DNA from: Sphingomonas bisphenolicum
Lineage (GTDB): Bacteria > Pseudomonadota > Alphaproteobacteria > Sphingomonadales > Sphingomonadaceae
Reading direction: 5' to 3'
Assembly: GCF_024349785.1 (NCBI RefSeq)
Contig: NZ_AP018817.1
Span: forward strand, 186,001-250,000
DNA: 64,000 nt
Each line of letters opens with the position of its first letter. Within the stretch, counting starts at the first letter, position 1. Position numbers and translations under genes: made by a program. The notes beneath the pieces are model-generated. The model saw only the letters and a list, made by a program, of their open reading frames with translations. It ran no database searches and was not told the origin of the DNA. Of the stretch, positions 26,707 to 35,023 are shown in pieces.

Positions 26707-27675
26707 CTAGCGCCGCATGAAGCCCATCCAGCGCAGCAGCCAATAGGTGACGCCAGCGGCGCTCGCTGCGATCAGCGTCGCGACCAGCGTGCCATGCGGG
26801 CCATCGGCCAGCGGCATCCCGCCGGTGTTCATGCCGAACAGGCCCGTGACCAGCGTGGCGGGCAGCATCAACGCGGTCACGATCGAGAGCATGTAGAGAT
26901 TCTGGTTGGTACGCTGCGCCGCCTGGATGTCCACCTCGTCCCGCAACTGGCGCAACTGGGCCTGAACCCCCAATATGTCGGCATCGAGCGACTGGAGCCG
27001 CTGGGCCAGTTTTTCGACCGTGGCCAATAGCGGTTCGGGCAGTTCCTCATCCTCTTCCAGCCGCTGGAACACCCCGCGCATTCCGATCAGCAATCGATGA
27101 AGCTGCGCCAGGCGGCGACGGATTCGGATCAGGTCGCGCGGGGCGGGTGGATGGCGGCCGTCGAGCAGCCCATCCTCCGCCGTCTGCACATCCTGGCTGA
27201 GCGAGCGGGCGATCTCCGCGATATTGGCGGTGATAGCGCCCACCAGCAAGTCCAGCGCCTGCGCCGGCCCGTTGATCGTGACCCCGCCGCCCCGTTCCAG
27301 TCGGCGCCGGGCGATATCGGCCGATCGCAGCGGATGCAGCCGCGTCGTCAGCATCAGGCTAGGCGTCAGCGCGATGCGCAGCGCGCCGATCCGTTCGGTA
27401 TCCGCCACGTCGAAGTCCCGTTCGAAATCATGCAGCACGCAGCCGACGCTGTCGCCCTCGACCACTGCCTGCTGGTGCGTTTCCGGAGACAGCAGCAGAT
27501 CGCCGATCTGCGGCGAAAACGCTTCCGAGTGGGCGATCCATCGGCGGGTGCCATGGTCGGCCAGGTTGAGATGCAGCCAGCGAAACCTGCCGCCTTGATC
27601 CGAATCGCATCGGGCGACGGGGCTCACGCCGCCGTCGCCCGAAAAATCGAGGCCCCAGATAAGGCCCGGCCCCAT
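26707..27675 (-). CDS. ZntB/CorA-family divalent cation transporter
   Basis: 322 residues from ATG 27675. A large cytoplasmic domain ('WLHLNLADHGTRRWI', 'LLLSPETHQQAV') and a long stalk helix lead to two C-terminal transmembrane helices. The loop-side motif FGMNTGG is the G-M-N signature of CorA/ZntB channels, which conduct Mg2+ or Zn2+. Homologues begin close to 'GPGLIWGLDF', so the start must be near this ATG. An in-frame GTG at 27690 is an alternative, and a strong GAGGGGG lies just after the Pit stop codon. It follows the Pit gene closely on the same strand and converges with ppk2. Confidence 0.85.
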   Translation of the reverse strand: MGPGLIWGLDFSGDGGVSPVARCDSDQGGRFRWLHLNLADHGTRRWIAHSEAFSPQIGDLLLSPETHQQAVVEGDSVGCVLHDFERDFDVADTERIGALRIALTPSLMLTTRLHPLRSADIARRRLERGGGVTINGPAQALDLLVGAITANIAEIARSLSQDVQTAEDGLLDGRHPPAPRDLIRIRRRLAQLHRLLIGMRGVFQRLEEDEELPEPLLATVEKLAQRLQSLDADILGVQAQLRQLRDEVDIQAAQRTNQNLYMLSIVTALMLPATLVTGLFGMNTGGMPLADGPHGTLVATLIAASAAGVTYWLLRWMGFMRR

Positions 27676-27737
27676 GCCCTGGTCCGGCACGGGGACGCGG
27701 AAAATCGGTTCTTCGTCCGTCGCTATGGCGCGCCCCC

Positions 27738-29342
27738 TCAGAAAATCCGGGAGAAGAGCATGTAGAGCAGCCCGGCGAGGCCGATCGACACCGGCAGGGT
27801 CAGCACCCAGGCCATCAACAGGTTGCGGATGGTGTTCATCTGCAAGCCCGACCGGTTCGCCGCCATGGTGCCGGCGACGCCGGACGACAGCACATGGGTG
27901 GTCGAAACCGGCAGCCCCAGATGGTCCGCGCCGAAGATCGTTACCATCGCCACGAGTTCGGCGGACGCGCCCTGCGCATAGGTGAGATGCGACTTGCCGA
28001 TCTTTTCGCCCACGGTAACGACGATCCGTTTCCACCCGACCATGGTGCCCAGACCCAGCGCGAAGGCGACCGCGACCTTCACCCAGGTCGGGATGAAGCG
28101 CGTGCCCGCATCCAGCGACCCCTTATAGGCGGTCAGCGCCGTCCCGCTGGCCTGCGGCAGCGCGGCTTCCTTGTCCTTGCCCAACCGCTTGATCGCTTCG
28201 GACGCCAGATACATGTCGTTGCGGATATTGCTGACGGCGGCGGCCGGCACCTTCGCCAGCGATCCATATTCTAGCACCTGACGGTCCACATCCTGGATCA
28301 GAACGGCCAGCGCGGGGACGGTCGCGTCCGACACGCGCTTGTCGGCGATATAGCGGGTGACGGCCTGGCGCGCCTGTGCAGGATCGGCGTCAGCGGCCGG
28401 CCTGACGCCCAGCGCCTGGACCGCGGCGATCGAATTGTGATGGAACTCGATCGCATAGCGTTCCGGCACCGCACGGTTCAGCGCATAAGCGGTGGGCACC
28501 GTGCCGATCAGGATCAGCATGATGAGGCCCATGCCCTTCTGCCCGTCATTGGAGCCATGGGCAAAGCTGACGCCGGTGCAGGTGAAGATCAACAGCGCGC
28601 GTATCCAGGGCGGGGGCGGGACGCCGTCCTTGGGCTCCTGATACAGTTCTTCCTTGCGCACGAGGATCTTCATCGCGATGAACAGCAGCGCCGCCATGCC
28701 GAACCCGATCAGCGGCGACAGCAGCAGCGCCTGGCCGATCTCGGTCGCCTTGCTCCAGTCGACGCCCGCCGTCCCGCTCTTGCCGTGCATCATCGCATTG
28801 GCGACGCCCACGCCGATGATCGATCCGATCAGCGTGTGCGAACTGGACGAAGGAATGCCCAGCCACCAGGTGGCCAGATTCCACAGGATCGCCGCGATCA
28901 GCAGCGCGAACACCATGGCAAAACCGGCGCTCGATCCCACCTGCAGGATCAGTTCCACCGGCAGCAGCGAGACGATCCCGAACGCCACCGCCCCGCTCGA
29001 CAACAGCACCCCGAGGAAATTGAAGAAGCCCGACCATACCACCGCGACATTGGCCGGCATCGCATTGGTATAGATCACCGTCGCGACCGCATTGGCCGTG
29101 TCGTGGAAACCGTTCACGAACTCGAAGCCCAGCGCGATGAGCAGGGCGATGAACAGCAGGATGAACGGCAGATAGGTCGTGGCCTGAACCCCCGCCAGGC
29201 TGGCGTCGGCATAGATGCTGTAGGCGACGTAGAGCAGCGCGACGACAATCGCGGCCCCGATGCCCACGGTCCCGGCGAGGCCCAGCCCCTTGTCGAGGTT
29301 CGGGCGGACGCTGCGCCCTTCCATTGCGATCGTCGCGTTCAT
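27738..29342 (-). CDS. Pit-family low-affinity inorganic phosphate transporter
   Basis: 534 residues from ATG 29342 (GGGAGA upstream). About 10-12 transmembrane segments are visible. The PHO4/Pit signature FVNGFHDTANAVATVI begins at residue 75 and a second copy-like region is 'HLGLPVSTTHVLSSG'; the two inverted repeats flank a large cytoplasmic loop (about residues 300-440). Pit proteins import neutral metal-phosphate complexes with protons, and so also bring in Zn, Mg or Co. Here the gene precedes a ZntB/CorA-like channel and lies near czcCBA and ppk2, which fits coordinated metal and phosphate balance. Confidence 0.93.
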   Translation of the reverse strand: MNATIAMEGRSVRPNLDKGLGLAGTVGIGAAIVVALLYVAYSIYADASLAGVQATTYLPFILLFIALLIALGFEFVNGFHDTANAVATVIYTNAMPANVAVVWSGFFNFLGVLLSSGAVAFGIVSLLPVELILQVGSSAGFAMVFALLIAAILWNLATWWLGIPSSSSHTLIGSIIGVGVANAMMHGKSGTAGVDWSKATEIGQALLLSPLIGFGMAALLFIAMKILVRKEELYQEPKDGVPPPPWIRALLIFTCTGVSFAHGSNDGQKGMGLIMLILIGTVPTAYALNRAVPERYAIEFHHNSIAAVQALGVRPAADADPAQARQAVTRYIADKRVSDATVPALAVLIQDVDRQVLEYGSLAKVPAAAVSNIRNDMYLASEAIKRLGKDKEAALPQASGTALTAYKGSLDAGTRFIPTWVKVAVAFALGLGTMVGWKRIVVTVGEKIGKSHLTYAQGASAELVAMVTIFGADHLGLPVSTTHVLSSGVAGTMAANRSGLQMNTIRNLLMAWVLTLPVSIGLAGLLYMLFSRIF

Positions 29343-29476
29343 CCGAATCGTCTCCCGGTCGGGCGGAATGTCAATGGAACCCTTGCTAGATCGCGTCCAT
29401 GACAGACTGATTGCAAAGCGAGCCTGGCGGACATCGGCAGCCGGACAGGCTGCGCGCAATGGCGCGGCCATCCCGC

Positions 29477-29698
29477 TCAGACCGGCAGGATGAACTTGAT
29501 CGGCGCGGTAAATTTCCTGCGCTCGCCGGGCAATTCGGCGGGCGGGCGCGGATAGGGGGAGGCGCGGCGCAGCCTCGCTTCGGCCTCCTCGTCCAGCACG
29601 GCATGGCCCGATCCCCGGACGATCGCCCCTTCCAGCAACATGCCGGCGCGGTCGAGGACGAAGCGGACCTGCACCCGCCCTTCCTCCCGCCGCATCCG
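29477..29698 (-). pseudogene. TonB C-terminal domain remnant (5' part missing)
   Basis: The minus strand encodes about 73 residues with the TonB C-terminal pattern: RMRREEGRVQVRFVLDRAG, then 'GSGHAVLDEEAEARLRRASPYPRPPAELPG' (described by blocks), ending KFTAPIKFILPV and a stop at 29477-29479. TonB proteins energise outer-membrane receptors. Everything N-terminal to the domain (membrane anchor, Pro-rich spacer) is absent: upstream of about 29699 the frame continues into unrelated sequence that belongs to an EF-hand fragment on the other strand. No start or ribosome site is visible. This is a decayed gene end. Confidence 0.75.
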
Positions 29699-29700
29699 GG

Positions 29701-29856
29701 CGCGGCGAAGAGAAGAAAGTCGAGGAACGGCAGCGCCAGATTCGCCAGACCCATGTCCGCTTCGGCGTGCTGGACAAGGACAAGGACGGCATCGTGACCG
29801 CGACCGACGCCCGGCAACGCGCCGCGCGCCAGGCCGCGGACAAGGCGGACCACTGA
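29701..29856 (+). pseudogene. EF-hand protein C-terminal remnant (5' part missing)
   Basis: From about 29701 the plus strand encodes 51 residues beginning RGEEKKVEERQRQIRQ and containing FGVLDKDKDGIVTATD, a single EF-hand loop of the D-x-D-x-D-G type, and ends at TGA 29854-29856 after a basic Ala-rich tail. EF-hand proteins bind calcium. The frame upstream enters the antisense of the TonB remnant and has no start codon or ribosome binding site, so the N-terminal part has been lost at the same point where TonB is cut. Confidence 0.65.
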
Positions 29857-29898
29857 ACCGACTGGACCGACCGGGCTTGCAGGGCGTAAGCCTGGCCC

Positions 29899-30651
29899 TC
29901 AGCCGCGCCCGACGAAGGGCATGTTGGTCGCCATCAGCGTCATGAACTGCACCGTCGCTTCTGGCGGCAGGCCGTCCATATAGGCGATCGCCTCGCCCAC
30001 CTGCGCCACGTCCATCACCGGTTCGGGCGCGCATTCGCCATTGGCCTGCGGCACGCCCGCGGACATGCGCTGGCCCATGGCGCTGCTGGCATTGCCGATG
30101 TCGATCTGGCTGCAACTGATGCCGAACGGCCGCCCGTCCAGCGCCGCCGATTTGGTAAGCCCGGTAATCGCATGTTTGCTGGCGGTATAGGCGATCGATC
30201 GGGGCCGCGGGCTATGGGCGGAAATCGACCCGTTGTTGATGATCCGGCCACCCTGCGGTTGTTGCGCCTTCATCGCACGGAAGGCCGCCTGCAGGCAGAG
30301 GAAGGCCCCGGTCAGGTTGGTGTCGATCACCCGCCGCCAGTCGCCCTCCGCCAGTTGGTCGATCGGCACGTCCACCACATTGACCCCGGCATTGTTGAAC
30401 AGCAGGTCGACCCGGCCGAACGCATCCACCGTGGCCTCGAACAAAGCCGCCACGCTGGCCGCATCGGTGACGTCGGTCGGGACCAGCACATGCGCCTCCC
30501 CGTCCCCATCCATCAAGGCGCGCGTCTCCGCCAGACTGTCGGCCCGTCGCCCGGCCAGCGCCAGGCGATAGCCGCGCCGGTCGAGCGCGATCGCCACGGC
30601 GCGGCCGATGCCGCTGCCCGCGCCGGTAATGACCGCGACGCGCCCGGTCAT
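29899..30651 (-). CDS. Short-chain dehydrogenase/reductase
   Basis: 250 residues of the classical SDR type: cofactor motif TGAGSGIG near residue 10, NNAG motif 'FNNAGVNV', catalytic Ser in NNGSISAHS and YxxxK in AYTASKHA. Substrate is not evident; the C-terminal '[24 protein letters not shown]' end is seen in SDRs of sugar or polyol pathways. The start codon overlaps the stop of the 2-hydroxyacid dehydrogenase gene by 4 bases, so it is the third, translationally coupled gene of an operon with gluconate 5-dehydrogenase. Confidence 0.9.
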   Translation of the reverse strand: MTGRVAVITGAGSGIGRAVAIALDRRGYRLALAGRRADSLAETRALMDGDGEAHVLVPTDVTDAASVAALFEATVDAFGRVDLLFNNAGVNVVDVPIDQLAEGDWRRVIDTNLTGAFLCLQAAFRAMKAQQPQGGRIINNGSISAHSPRPRSIAYTASKHAITGLTKSAALDGRPFGISCSQIDIGNASSAMGQRMSAGVPQANGECAPEPVMDVAQVGEAIAYMDGLPPEATVQFMTLMATNMPFVGRG

Positions 30652-31595
30652 GACAGGTTCAGCGCCGTGGGCGGCCGCCGTCCGGCCAGCAGCGCATCGA
30701 CATTGGCGAGCACCAGATCGGCCATGGCGATCCGCGTCTCCACCGTCGCGCTGGCGATATGCGGGGCCAGATGCGTCCGGTCGCTGGCGATCAGGCCGGC
30801 CGGGGCCGACGGCTCTTCCGCGAACACATCGAGCGCTGCGCCTGCGATGCCGCCGCTGTCCAGCGCCGCGATCAGCGCCGCCTCGTCCACCACCGATCCG
30901 CGCGCGACATTGACCAGATAGCCCTCGGCTCCCAGCGCCGTCAGGATGCCGGCGTCGATCAGGTTGCGGGTCGCCTCGGTCGCGGCGCAGGCCAGCACCA
31001 AAATGTCGCTCTCGCGCGCCAGCGCCGCCAGATCGGGTTCGAAGCGATAGGGCGCGTCCTTGGCCGACCGGCCATGATAGGCCACCGTGCCAAAGCCGCT
31101 CAGGCGATCGGCGATCGCCCGGCCGATCCGGCCCAGCCCGACGATGCCGAAGCGTCGGCCGCTGACCTTACGTCCCAGCGGGAACGCCTCCTCCATCCAG
31201 CGGCCATCGCGCACGAAGCGATCGGCCGCGGGCAGGCGGCGTAGCAGGCCGATCGTCAGGCCCACCGCCAGGTCGGCGACATCATCGGTCAACACATCGG
31301 GCGTGGTGCTGACATCGACGCCGCGCCCATTGGCGAAGGCCACATCGACCTTGTCATAGCCCACGCCGTTGATGGCGATCAGCTTGAGCGACGGCAATGC
31401 CGCGATCAGATCGTTGGAACAGCCCAGATGCCCGCCGGTCACCACCAGCGCCACCTTGCCAGCATTCGCCTCCAGCCAGCCAGTCCGCGCCGCATCGTCC
31501 ATCTCGAACCAGCGCAGCGACGGGCAGCGGGCGGCCAGTTCCGCTTCCAGATACTCGGACAGCGGGCAAAGCTGCAATGCGATCGTGTCGGCCAT
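30648..31595 (-). CDS. 2-hydroxyacid dehydrogenase, ketogluconate reductase-like
   Basis: 315 residues from ATG 31595, which has GAGGAG eight bases upstream; a GTG nine bases earlier overlaps that site and is unlikely. The Rossmann motif [12 protein letters not shown] starts near 152. Catalytic residues are R232 in [11 protein letters not shown]261 in FAEEP and H279 in LAPHIASAT. Enzymes of this branch (GhrB type) reduce glyoxylate, hydroxypyruvate or 2-ketogluconate with NAD(P)H. Between gluconate 5-dehydrogenase and another SDR, and facing idonate dehydrogenase, the best guess is 2-keto-D-gluconate reduction to gluconate. Confidence 0.88.
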   Translation of the reverse strand: MADTIALQLCPLSEYLEAELAARCPSLRWFEMDDAARTGWLEANAGKVALVVTGGHLGCSNDLIAALPSLKLIAINGVGYDKVDVAFANGRGVDVSTTPDVLTDDVADLAVGLTIGLLRRLPAADRFVRDGRWMEEAFPLGRKVSGRRFGIVGLGRIGRAIADRLSGFGTVAYHGRSAKDAPYRFEPDLAALARESDILVLACAATEATRNLIDAGILTALGAEGYLVNVARGSVVDEAALIAALDSGGIAGAALDVFAEEPSAPAGLIASDRTHLAPHIASATVETRIAMADLVLANVDALLAGRRPPTALNLS

Positions 31596-31607
31596 GATAG
31601 TCACTCC

Positions 31608-32369
31608 TCAAATCACCGACAGGATGCCGCCATCGACATAGATGGTCTGGCCGTTCACGAAATTGGAGGCGGAGGAGGCAAGGAAGACGGCCGCGCCGTG
31701 CAGTTCCTCCAGCTTGCCCCACCGCCCGGCGGGCGTGCGCTGGCACAGCCAGGCGTCGAACACCGGATCTTCCACCAATGCCTTGTTGAGCGGCGTGTCG
31801 AAATAGCCCGGCCCGATCGCATTGACCTGCAATCCATGCCGCGCCCAGTCCGCGCACATGCCCTTGGTCAGATTCTTCACCGCGCCCTTGCTGGCGGTAT
31901 AGGGCGCGATGCCGGGACGGGCCAGTTCGCACTGGACGCTGCCGATATTGATGATCTTGCCGTGCCCGCGGGCGATCATGTGCGGCGCGACCGCCTTGCT
32001 GACATAATAGACGCTGTCCAGATTGGTCGCCATCAGGTCGCGCCAGTCATCATCATCGAATCTGTCGAGCGGCGCGCGGCGCTGGATGCCGGCATTGTTG
32101 ACGAGGATATCGATCGCTCCGACATCCCGCTCCACCGCGGCGATGCCGGCCTTGACCGCGGGTTGATCGGTGACGTCGAACAGGCTGGTCGCGACATCCA
32201 CGCCCTTGTCCCGCAGGATCACGGCTGCGGCATCCAGCGCATCCTGGCTGCGCCCGTTCAGGACGACACGCGCGCCCGCCTGGCCCAGCGCGTCGGCGAT
32301 CGTGAAACCGATGCCGCGCGCCGCGCCGGTCACCAGTGCGGTGCGGCCATCAAGACTGAACAAAGACAT
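31608..32369 (-). CDS. Gluconate 5-dehydrogenase-like SDR (IdnO/Gno type)
   Basis: 253 residues from ATG 32369 with GGAGG nine bases upstream. It has TGAARGIG for NAD(P), NNAG in LVNNAGIQRR, Ser in NIGSVQ and YTASKGA. The segment 'GMCADWARHGLQVNAIGPGYFDTPLNKALVED' (key residues G-P-G-Y-F...P-L-N) is characteristic of gluconate 5-dehydrogenases, which interconvert 5-keto-D-gluconate and D-gluconate. The divergent idonate dehydrogenase gene and the gluconokinase gene complete the known idonate route. Two GntR/IdnR-type operators lie in its upstream region. Confidence 0.88.
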   Translation of the reverse strand: MSLFSLDGRTALVTGAARGIGFTIADALGQAGARVVLNGRSQDALDAAAVILRDKGVDVATSLFDVTDQPAVKAGIAAVERDVGAIDILVNNAGIQRRAPLDRFDDDDWRDLMATNLDSVYYVSKAVAPHMIARGHGKIINIGSVQCELARPGIAPYTASKGAVKNLTKGMCADWARHGLQVNAIGPGYFDTPLNKALVEDPVFDAWLCQRTPAGRWGKLEELHGAAVFLASSASNFVNGQTIYVDGGILSVI

Positions 32370-32402
32370 AGTCACAAACCTCCATCACGCTTTTTGCCTA
32401 TT

Positions 32403-32418
32403 ACGTGACCGGTCACAT
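32403..32418. promoter_or_regulatory. GntR/IdnR-type operator, site 1
   Basis: ACGTGACCGGTCACAT contains the perfect palindrome GTGACCGGTCAC. It resembles the Escherichia coli GntR/IdnR operator form ATGTTACCGGTAACAT in length, central CCGG and outer bases. It is 33 bases upstream of the gluconate 5-dehydrogenase start, so it probably governs the leftward operon through the LacI-family regulator at 33941-35022. Confidence 0.7.
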
Positions 32419-32478
32419 TGCAATCTTGAAAATTGTCATATCGTCGCAAATATTGGATATTGCGATCATATGTGCCAA

Positions 32479-32494
32479 ATGATATCGGTCCCAT
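32479..32494. promoter_or_regulatory. GntR/IdnR-type operator, site 2
   Basis: ATGATATCGGTCCCAT ends 14 bases before the idonate dehydrogenase start and shares CGGT and CAT with site 1. It differs from site 4 (42569-42584) at only the first base and from site 3 (42380-42395) at two bases. The position suits repression of the rightward transcript. Confidence 0.68.
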
Positions 32495-32508
32495 ATAAGG
32501 AGAGCGTT

Positions 32509-33563
32509 ATGCTGGCTGCAATATGTCATGGGAAGAAGGATCTGCGGGTGGAGGCCCGCCCGGAGCGCACCCTGGCGCCTGACGAGGTACGCGTCGGCGT
32601 CGCCTATGGCGGCATCTGCGGATCGGACATGCACTATTATCATCGTGGTGCCGTGGGCGACTTCGCGGTGCGCGAACCGATGGCGTTAGGGCATGAGATT
32701 TCAGGCGTCGTCGTCGAAACCGGATCGGCCGTGACCCATGTCGCGCCGGGCATGAAGGCCGCGCTCGACCCCAGCCGCCCCTGCCTCACCTGCGACTATT
32801 GCCGCGCCGGCCGCATGAACCTCTGCACCGACATGGTCTTCCTGGGCAGCGCAGGTCGCTTCCCCCATGTCCAGGGCGGCTTCGCGCAGACGCTGATCCT
32901 GCGCGGCGACCAAATCATTCCCGTCCCGGCCGACGCCGACCTGCTCGCCTTGTCCGTCGCCGAGCCCCTGTCGGTCGGTCTCCACGCCGTGAACCGCGCC
33001 GGGCCGCTGCTGGGCAAGCGCGTCATCGTCACCGGCTCCGGCCCGATCGGCCTGCTGACCGCCCGCTGCGCCCTATATGCCGGCGCAATCGAAGTGGTCT
33101 GCACCGATGTCGAGGATGCCGCACTTGCCGTCGCGCGCGACCATATGGGCGCGACCGGCACGATCAACGTCGCGCGCGACCCGGACGACTCGGCACCTAT
33201 GCCAGCCCCGCCGGTCATTTCGACGTCGCCTTCGAAGCCTCCGGCGCGCCGTCGGCCTTGCTCTCGCTCTTCCCCATCGTCCGGCGCGGCGGCCGCATCG
33301 TCCAGGTCGGAATGCTGCCCCCCGGCACCGCGCCGATCCCGGTCAACCCGCTGCAATCGCGCGAGATCGAATTTGTCGGCGCCTTCCGCGCCAATGGCGA
33401 ATTCCGCCTCGCCGTCGACCTGATCGTCAGCGGCGCGATCGACGTCAGCCCGATCCTGTCGGGCACCTTCCCGCTCGACCGCTCGGTCGATGCCTTCGAA
33501 CAGGCCGGCGACCGCTCGCGCTTCGTCAAACTGCACATCGCCATCAACGAGGATATCCTGTGA
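32509..33563 (+). pseudogene. idnD: L-idonate 5-dehydrogenase-like zinc alcohol dehydrogenase, frameshifted
   Basis: The frame from ATG 32509 encodes a medium-chain dehydrogenase with zinc ligands C37 (GGICGSDMHYY), H62-E63 (GHEISG) and structural-zinc Cys 92, 95, 98 and 106, then the cofactor motif TGSGPIGLL. After about residue 227 (ARDPDD) homology moves to another frame: 'YASPAGHFDVAFEASG' to the C-terminus HIAINEDIL, stop at 33561-33563. One base is missing near 33189-33191, where GACGACTCGGC would read D-D-L-G if a C were restored. IdnD oxidises L-idonate to 5-ketogluconate. As written, the protein would lose its C-terminal third; a sequencing error in a C-run is the main alternative. 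Confidence 0.82.
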
Positions 33564-33895
33564 TCACACGCACCGCCATTTTCGAGGGCACGATCAAGCC
33601 GGGTTTCGAGGACCGTTTCCGTGAGGACGTCCGCACCCGCCTCGCCCCGCTCTGGGGCCAGTTCCCCCATGGCAGCAACGTCCGCCTCTTCTTCGTGGAT
33701 CAGGTCGATGACGGCGCGCCGCCGATCGCGATGATGCAGCAGGTCGACTATCCCTCGCTCGCCGCGCTGGAGGAGGCGCTGGCCTCCCCCATCCGCACCC
33801 AGGCACGCGCCCTGACGCTGGAGCTGCTGGAGATGTTCGAGGGCCGCTTCTACCACGCCATCAGCGGCGGCAACGCAGTGGCCGCCACCGCCTGA
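33560..33895 (+). CDS. Small protein, probable dimeric alpha/beta-barrel (EthD/ABM-like) fold
   Basis: 111 residues from a GTG start that overlaps the idonate dehydrogenase stop (GTGA), so translation is coupled. The pattern 'RTAIFEGTIKPGFEDRFRED', 'VRLFFVDQVDD', 'PPIAMMQQVDYPSLAALEEALASP' (short blocks) alternates strand, helix, strand like small ferredoxin-like barrel proteins, with no signal peptide. Similar small proteins sit in sugar- and aromatic-catabolic operons as epimerases, mutarotases or accessory factors. I cannot name the family with certainty and infer only a catabolic accessory role. Confidence 0.65.
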   Translation: MITRTAIFEGTIKPGFEDRFREDVRTRLAPLWGQFPHGSNVRLFFVDQVDDGAPPIAMMQQVDYPSLAALEEALASPIRTQARALTLELLEMFEGRFYHAISGGNAVAATA

Positions 33896-33940
33896 CGCTG
33901 ATATGCGACACGGATAGCAGCCATCAGGAAAGCCCCGCTC

Positions 33941-35022
33941 ATGAGCCGTCCCCCCGCGATACCGCCGCCCCTGCCGAACCGAAACCCGGCCGGCGCGCGT
34001 CGCAGCGACCGACCATCCGCGACGTGTCGCGTCTGGCGGGCGTATCGCGCATGACGGTGTCGCGGGTGCTGAGCGATCCCGAACTGGTGCTGCCCACCAC
34101 GCGCGACAAGGTGCTCAAGGCGGTGGCGGACCTGGGCTATGTCCCCGACAAGACCGCCGGCAGCCTGTCGAGCCGCCGCACCGGCTTCATCGCGCTGATG
34201 CTGCCGACGCTGACCAACGCCAACTTCGCTGCGGTCGCCCACGGCCTGACCGAAGCGCTGCGGGAGGCCAATTATCACCTGCTGATCGCCTATACCGACT
34301 ATGACATGGCGGAAGAGGAGCGGCAGCTCCTCAACCTGCTCGCCCGCCGCCCCGAAGCGATCGTGCTGACCGGCGCCATGCACCGGCGCAATGCGTCGCG
34401 CATGTTGATGGCCGCCGACGTGCCGGTGGTGGAAATTGCCGACCTGCCAAGCCAGCCGATCGAACATGCGATCGGCTTTTCCAACTATCAGGTCGGCCGC
34501 ACCGCCGCGCGCTATCTGCTCGATCGCGGCTTCACCCGGATCGGCGCGATCGCCGCCTCGCCCGAAGGCGAAGTGACCGACCATCGCGGCGAAGAGCGTA
34601 TGCGCGGTTTCGAGGAAGAACTGCGCCTGGCCCGCCGTTCGACCGACGGCGTGCTGCGCCACGGCACCGCCCCGGTCAGCTTCCACCACGGCGCCGCCGC
34701 CTTCCGCGCGCTGGTCGAACGGCAGCCGGACATAGAGGCGATCTTCGCCGTGTCGGACCTGTCCGCCGTCGGCGCGGTGATGGAGGCGCAGCGGATGAAC
34801 CTGCGCATCCCCGACGATATTTCCATCATGGGTTTCGGCGATTTCGAGATCGGCCGGGAAATCAACCCGGCGCTCACCACCATCCATGTCGATTTCCACG
34901 CGCTGGGGCTGCGCACCGGCAAGATGCTGGTCGACCTGCTCGCCAGCGACGCCACCCCCGCCCCATCGACCCTCGATGTCGGCCTGCGCATCGTCGAGCG
35001 CGCTTCGGTAAAGGACAGATAA
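33941..35022 (+). CDS. LacI-family regulator, GntR/IdnR-like; N-terminal frame appears interrupted
   Basis: The DNA-binding domain reads PTIRDVSRLAGVSRMTVSRVL, followed by a full LacI ligand domain ('GFIALMLPTLTNANFAAVAHGL', 'FAVSDLSAVGAVMEAQR', 'ISIMGFGDFEIGREINPALTTI', key blocks), which is the GntR/gluconate type. The helix-turn-helix frame has no ATG; its only in-frame common start is GTG 34024, which lies inside helix 1. ATG 33941 is one base out of frame. Adding one C to the C-run at 33950-33955 would give MSRPPRDTAAPAEPKPGRR running into the domain. A -1 deletion or a sequencing error is therefore likely. If functional, it should bind the four operators at 32403, 32479, 42380 and 42569. 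Confidence 0.8.
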
Positions 35023-35023
35023 T

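Noticed and set aside
24821..26743. A 640-codon minus-strand open frame
   Set aside because: Antisense to czcA and ppk2, which carry clear family signatures.
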